Below are positions 6,939 through 7,871 of a DNA stretch of 7,871 bases, piece by piece. The notes below the pieces were generated by a model. The model ran no database searches. It saw only the letters and a list, made by a program, of their open reading frames with translations, and was not told the DNA's origin. The position numbers and the translations under genes were made by a program. This DNA comes from JANNGZ01 sp031404155 (GTDB lineage Bacteria; Pseudomonadota; Gammaproteobacteria; Burkholderiales; Burkholderiaceae_C), in assembly GCA_031404155.1 (NCBI GenBank), contig JANNGZ010000089.1, forward strand, positions 1-7,871, in the 5' to 3' direction. Within the stretch, counting starts at the first letter, position 1, and each line of letters opens with the position of its first letter.

Positions 6939-7011
6939 GAGCCCCAAAAAGCGAAACCCCTCCGCACCGTGAGGAGGGAGGGGCGGGCGGCTGACGCCAC
7001 CGTTGGGGCTC
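6939..7011. repeat. Inverted repeat enclosing the terminator
   Basis: GAGCCCCAA (6939-6947) and TTGGGGCTC (7003-7011) are perfect 9-bp arms that enclose the terminator hairpin. The left arm covers the end of the T-run on the minus strand, so the outer pairing could compete with terminator function. A further GGGGCTCC copy (7028-7035) repeats the right arm (7005-7012) in direct orientation. Confidence 0.5.
6946..6983 (-). terminator. Leftward rho-independent terminator
   Basis: On the minus strand CCCCTCC (6983-6977) pairs with GGAGGGG (6963-6957) across a 13-base loop and is followed at once by TTTCGCTTTTT. A perfect 7-bp GC stem plus a T-rich tail is the intrinsic terminator pattern. It lies about 190 bases after the ubiD stop and before the thiolase, so it would end ubiD transcription and separate the two units. 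Confidence 0.65.
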
Positions 7012-7064
7012 CAGAGGAATGAAGTCCGGGGCTCCGTTTGCGCAGAGACTGCGACAGAGGTTTT

Positions 7065-7078
7065 GCCTGCAAGCAGGC
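7065..7078. repeat. Short perfect palindromic hairpin
   Basis: GCCTGC-AA-GCAGGC, 6-bp arms with a two-base centre, in the spacer downstream of the ubiD remnant. There is no T-run on the downstream side of either strand, so it is not called a terminator. Function unknown. Confidence 0.3.
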
Positions 7079-7090
7079 CTCCAAAGACTA

Positions 7091-7149
7091 GTGCACGCGC
7101 GGTCCAACATCAAGGCCGCAAGTGAAACGGTTGGACGTTCGGTGCACGC
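7091..7149. repeat. Direct repeats GTGCACGC flanking a GTCCAAC/GTTGGAC dyad
   Basis: GTGCACGC occurs at 7091-7098 and again at 7142-7149. Between the copies lies an inverted repeat GTCCAAC (7102-7108) and GTTGGAC (7130-7136). The nested arrangement sits just past the ubiD stop codon. It may be a 3'-end structure or chance; no known element is recognised. Confidence 0.3.
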
Positions 7150-7169
7150 AGTGTGCAACGACGATCGCG

Positions 7170-7421
7170 CTACCGGGAATCGGGCCGCCGGGTCATGAGC
7201 GCATCAAAGATCGGTGCCACACGCGCACTCACCGCCGCATCCATCCGGATGGCACGGCCCCATTCGCGGCTGGTTTCGCCGGGCCATTTGTTGGTCGCAT
7301 CCAGGCCCAGCTTGCCGCCGAGGCCGCTGGTGGGCGAGGCGAAGTCGAGGTAGTCGATCGGCGTCTCGGACACCAAAGTGGTGTCGCGCACCGGATCGAC
7401 CCGGGTGGTGATGGCCCACAC
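7170..7421 (-). pseudogene. ubiD: ubiD 3' remnant (4-hydroxy-3-polyprenylbenzoate decarboxylase C-terminus)
   Basis: The C-terminal 83 residues of UbiD, the prenylated-FMN-dependent decarboxylase of ubiquinone synthesis, whose full length is near 500 residues. Seen: VWAITTR at the left end of the fragment, then DPVRDT, TPIDYLDFASP, SGLGGKLGLDATNKWPGE and REWGR, all hallmarks of the UbiD C-terminus, ending in a natural stop (TAG at 7172-7170). Homology stops at the codon ending at 7421: the next upstream triplet on this strand is TGA and nothing UbiD-like follows in any frame. Instead the plus strand there encodes the end of kdpC. The fragment therefore lacks about five sixths of the gene, including the active-site regions, and cannot be functional as it stands. 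Either a genomic rearrangement or a chimeric assembly joined it to the kdp sequence. Confidence 0.88.
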
Positions 7422-7459
7422 TCAATCTCGCACTGGACCAGATGACACCAGCCCCCTGA
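7421..7459 (+). pseudogene. kdpC: kdpC 3' remnant (last 12 codons)
   Basis: The plus strand reads Leu-Asn-Leu-Ala-Leu-Asp-Gln-Met-Thr-Pro-Ala-Pro-stop. LNLALD close to the C-terminus is a hallmark of KdpC, the small subunit of the KdpFABC potassium-transporting ATPase (the E. coli protein ends with ELNLALDKLDE). The stop TGA shares its A with the kdpD start ATG (TGATG), as expected for a kdpC-kdpD operon. Just upstream the sequence changes to antisense ubiD, so the rest of kdpC is missing at this joint. The fragment is short, but its position and the overlap make the call strong. Confidence 0.75.
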
Positions 7460-7871
7460 TGGCCGCAACCGATACCGACGCAGCGCCCAAACCTTTGCCG
7501 GAGCAAAACCGCAAGATCGGGCGCGGCAAGCTCAAGGTCTTTCTCGGCGCATCGCCCGGCGTCGGAAAGACCTTTGCCATGCTGGAGGAGGCGGCGATCC
7601 GCAGGAAGGCGGGCGTCGACGTGGTCGTCGGCCTGGTCGAAACCCATGGCCGCCCGGAAACCGCGGCGCTGCTGACCGGGCTTGAGGCTCTGCCGCGCCG
7701 GCGGATCGAGTATCGCGGGCAAGTGCTCGAGGAATTCGATCTCGATGCGCTGCTGGCTAGAAAGCCGCATCTGGCGCTGATCGACGAGTTGGCTCACACC
7801 AACGTGCCGGTCTCCCGCCACCTCAATCGCTGGCAAGATGTGTTCGAAGTGCTCGACGCCGTCGTCGATGT
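7459..7871 (+). CDS. kdpD: Sensor histidine kinase KdpD, N-terminal part (3' end beyond window)
   Basis: Sensor kinase controlling kdpFABC potassium-transporter expression with response regulator KdpE. 137 codons are visible of a protein usually near 900 residues, all from the cytoplasmic N-terminal KdpD domain. Seen: GKLKVFLGASPGVGKT with the Walker-A-like loop (30-38), VDVVVGLVETHGR (53-65), PRRRIEYRG, EEFDLDALLARKP and the Walker-B-like LALIDELAHTN (105-115). After this the sequence reads PVSRHLNRWQDV where most KdpD proteins have PGSRHPKRWQD, a local divergence. The ATG at 7459 is chosen because it overlaps the kdpC stop (TGATG); an in-frame ATG at 7411 lies in antisense ubiD sequence and is created by the joint. 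There is no clear Shine-Dalgarno sequence, consistent with coupling to kdpC. With kdpC cut off, its native promoter upstream of kdpFABC is not connected in this window. Confidence 0.92.
   Translation, partial: MAATDTDAAPKPLPEQNRKIGRGKLKVFLGASPGVGKTFAMLEEAAIRRKAGVDVVVGLVETHGRPETAALLTGLEALPRRRIEYRGQVLEEFDLDALLARKPHLALIDELAHTNVPVSRHLNRWQDVFEVLDAVVD

Larger units (their letters stand above)
6788..7169. other. Non-coding region between the ubiD remnant and the thiolase
   Basis: 382 bases without a recognisable gene. The frame continuing upstream from the thiolase is open, but its translation shows no familiar sequence and passes through a terminator-like hairpin. The region holds that terminator, a larger inverted repeat around it, a GCCTGC/GCAGGC cruciform, a pair of GTGCACGC direct repeats enclosing a GTCCAAC/GTTGGAC dyad, and a weak promoter candidate; most are listed separately. 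Confidence 0.6.

Noticed and set aside
5852..6994. Plus-strand open frame (380 codons) across the thiolase gene
   Set aside because: It is a shadow of the thiolase on the opposite strand, has no recognisable domain, and runs through the terminator region.
6788..7084. N-terminal extension of the thiolase to 7084
   Set aside because: The added 99 residues show no homology and pass through the leftward terminator. The family pattern begins at VRDVYVIG, so the GTG at 6787 is preferred.
7411..7458. Alternative kdpD start at the ATG at 7411
   Set aside because: This ATG lies in antisense ubiD sequence and exists only because of the joint. The ATG at 7459 overlaps the kdpC stop as expected for the operon.
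1..7871. CRISPR array, tRNA, rRNA, insertion sequence or phage attachment site
   Set aside because: No regularly spaced repeats, cloverleaf-like sequence, transposase or integrase frame, or terminal repeats were found on either strand, including at the two breakpoints.

Overview
The window is high-GC DNA with dense, mostly leftward-transcribed genes and long spurious antisense reading frames. The gene types (Tat-exported GMC dehydrogenase, SCP2-type thiolase with P450, UbiD, Kdp) and codon style fit a betaproteobacterium, probably Burkholderiales. That placement is inference from gene content and style, not from any marker gene.

Layout. (1) Positions 1-2206, minus strand: a two-gene unit encoding a Tat-signalled gluconate-2-dehydrogenase subunit-3-like protein followed by a GMC flavoprotein dehydrogenase that runs off the left edge. 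A cytochrome c subunit would be the expected next gene, outside the window. (2) 2207-2625: non-coding divergent region with two GACAA/TTGTC inverted repeats. (3) 2626-3447, plus strand: a membrane-anchored YdcF/SanA-type DUF218 protein. (4) 3562-6787, minus strand: a lipid-catabolism-like operon of SCP2-type thiolase, cytochrome P450 (ATGA overlap with the thiolase) and an SDR that is broken. The SDR lacks its N-terminal nucleotide-binding part and carries a one-base frameshift. (5) 6788-7169: non-coding, with a leftward intrinsic terminator and a weak candidate promoter for the thiolase operon. (6) 7170-7421, minus strand: the last 83 codons of ubiD. (7) 7421-7871, plus strand: the last 12 codons of kdpC, then the N-terminal part of kdpD, which runs off the right edge.

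How the genes fit together. The two dehydrogenase genes would form a periplasmic flavoprotein complex oxidising a sugar, polyol or alcohol and feeding electrons to a cytochrome c. The thiolase, P450 and SDR combination suggests oxidation and beta-oxidation-like shortening of a steroid, isoprenoid or branched acyl-CoA chain; the substrate cannot be read from the sequence. KdpD is the sensor kinase for the Kdp potassium transporter.

The strongest oddities are two breakpoints. At about 7421, ubiD and kdpC, on opposite strands, are both cut at the same base. At about 4301, the SDR begins abruptly just after the P450 stop codon. Both could be real rearrangements or assembly faults. I did not find a convincing novel defence, mobile or RNA system here.
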